DNA of 33,300 nucleotides from Deltaproteobacteria bacterium (lineage in GTDB: Bacteria; Bdellovibrionota; UBA1018; UBA923), in assembly GCA_016186905.1 (NCBI GenBank), contig JACPKS010000092.1, positions 1 through 33,300 on the forward strand. The letters run 5' to 3'. Below, piece after piece: positions 32,887 to 33,300 of this stretch (position 1 is its first letter; each line of letters starts with the position of its first letter). The notes under the pieces were generated by a model. That model was given only the letters and a program-made list of their open reading frames with translations, was not told the origin of the DNA and searched no databases. The position numbers and the translations under genes are program-made.

Positions 32887-33300
32887 CTAGACCGGCCGCG
32901 ACACCCTGAGGAACTCATACTTCGAGAATTCATAATCGAAGGTGCAGATTTTTCGCACGCCATGCTCGCGAAGAGAGAGGGCAATCCGCGCATCGTGCAC
33001 TTCGCTGCCTTTGAGCGTGGGCAGATCGCGGGCGAGTTCGGCAAGCGCTTCGATCCACGTCGGTTCTTCGCCGAGAACGCATACGTCAAAAAAATCCAGA
33101 AACGATCGAAGCAGGTCGAGAGCGTCGATAAGTTTCAGCGGATGAGGGATGAGACGGGGGTGGGTTAAAATCCTCAGTGCCTCGGCGACGCAGATGTGAC
33201 TGGTCGCAAGAACATCCTCATCGGATTGCAGCCACTTCTTGACGACAGTGTGCTCAGGAGAAGCGGTGTTAAGGGCGTGGATGATGATGTTTGTATCCAG
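32887..33300 (-). CDS. PIN-domain ribonuclease toxin, VapC-like (5' end outside window)
   Basis: A reading frame open at the window edge, 137 residues visible, lacking only its first few residues. The opening LDTNIIIHALN has the first conserved Asp of the PIN domain. The other acidic positions are also present: Glu in VAEALRIL (about 40), Asp in VHDARIA (about 104) and Asp in TFDYEFSKY (about 122). All four metal-binding acids are therefore kept, so it should be an active nuclease. PIN toxins of this type usually follow a small antitoxin gene, which would lie beyond 33300. The direction is the same as the lipoprotein gene, 121 bases apart. Confidence 0.85.
   Translation of the reverse strand: MDTNIIIHALNTASPEHTVVKKWLQSDEDVLATSHICVAEALRILTHPRLIPHPLKLIDALDLLRSFLDFFDVCVLGEEPTWIEALAELARDLPTLKGSEVHDARIALSLREHGVRKICTFDYEFSKYEFLRVSRPV

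Overview
The window looks like a chromosomal segment of a Gram-negative, flagellated, fairly GC-rich bacterium. An Mla-type outer-membrane lipid transport set, several lipobox or signal-peptide proteins, two sigma-54 activator genes and a long flgB-to-flgE operon with a TIGR02530-type gene and a MotE-like gene all fit a deltaproteobacterium-like lineage. Bdellovibrionota is my best guess, inferred from gene content and style only; no rRNA or tRNA gene is visible to settle it.

Layout. Positions 1-778 hold the 3' part of an ordinary sigma-54 activator. Positions 780-3026 hold small accessory genes: an AT-richer secreted protein, an 11-residue-repeat coiled-coil protein on the minus strand, and a small ORF overlapping a nucleotidyltransferase-fold gene. 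Positions 3023-8526 form a minus-strand operon: lipoprotein, mlaE, mlaF, mlaD, and one gene fusing all three AmmeMemoRadiSam components (Memo, AMMECR1, radical SAM). Two related REP-associated tyrosine transposase genes (about 8658-9257 and 13692-14285, both minus strand) bracket a plus-strand pair. That pair is a secreted TPR protein, preceded by a good -24/-12 promoter candidate, and an ATGA-coupled sigma-54 activator-like protein. The second protein keeps its flagellar-type Fis helix-turn-helix but has lost the Walker B glutamate, both arginine fingers and the GAFTGA threonine. A strong bidirectional terminator follows it.

Positions 14701-27495 are a flagellar basal body, export and hook operon: flgB, flgC, fliE, fliF, fliG, fliH, fliI, fliJ, a MotE-like gene, fliK, flgD, a TIGR02530-type gene and flgE. 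Genes up to fliK are tightly packed or overlapping. The later junctions (fliK-flgD and the flgE leader) carry stem-loops that may tune late hook gene expression. Convergent to this operon is a minus-strand pair (32765-27638), a lipoprotein and a 1386-residue protein of unknown function with a central membrane region; a FliA-like promoter candidate lies upstream. The window ends inside a PIN-domain (VapC-like) toxin gene.

The observation I consider most unusual is a set of eight short palindromes inside the MotE-like and fliK coding regions. They encode Ala-Pro-X-Gly-Ala, and the synonymous third bases on the two arms change together so that the stem stays paired. Second is the degenerate activator placed just upstream of the flagellar operon. 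Third is the triple AmmeMemoRadiSam fusion downstream of mlaD.
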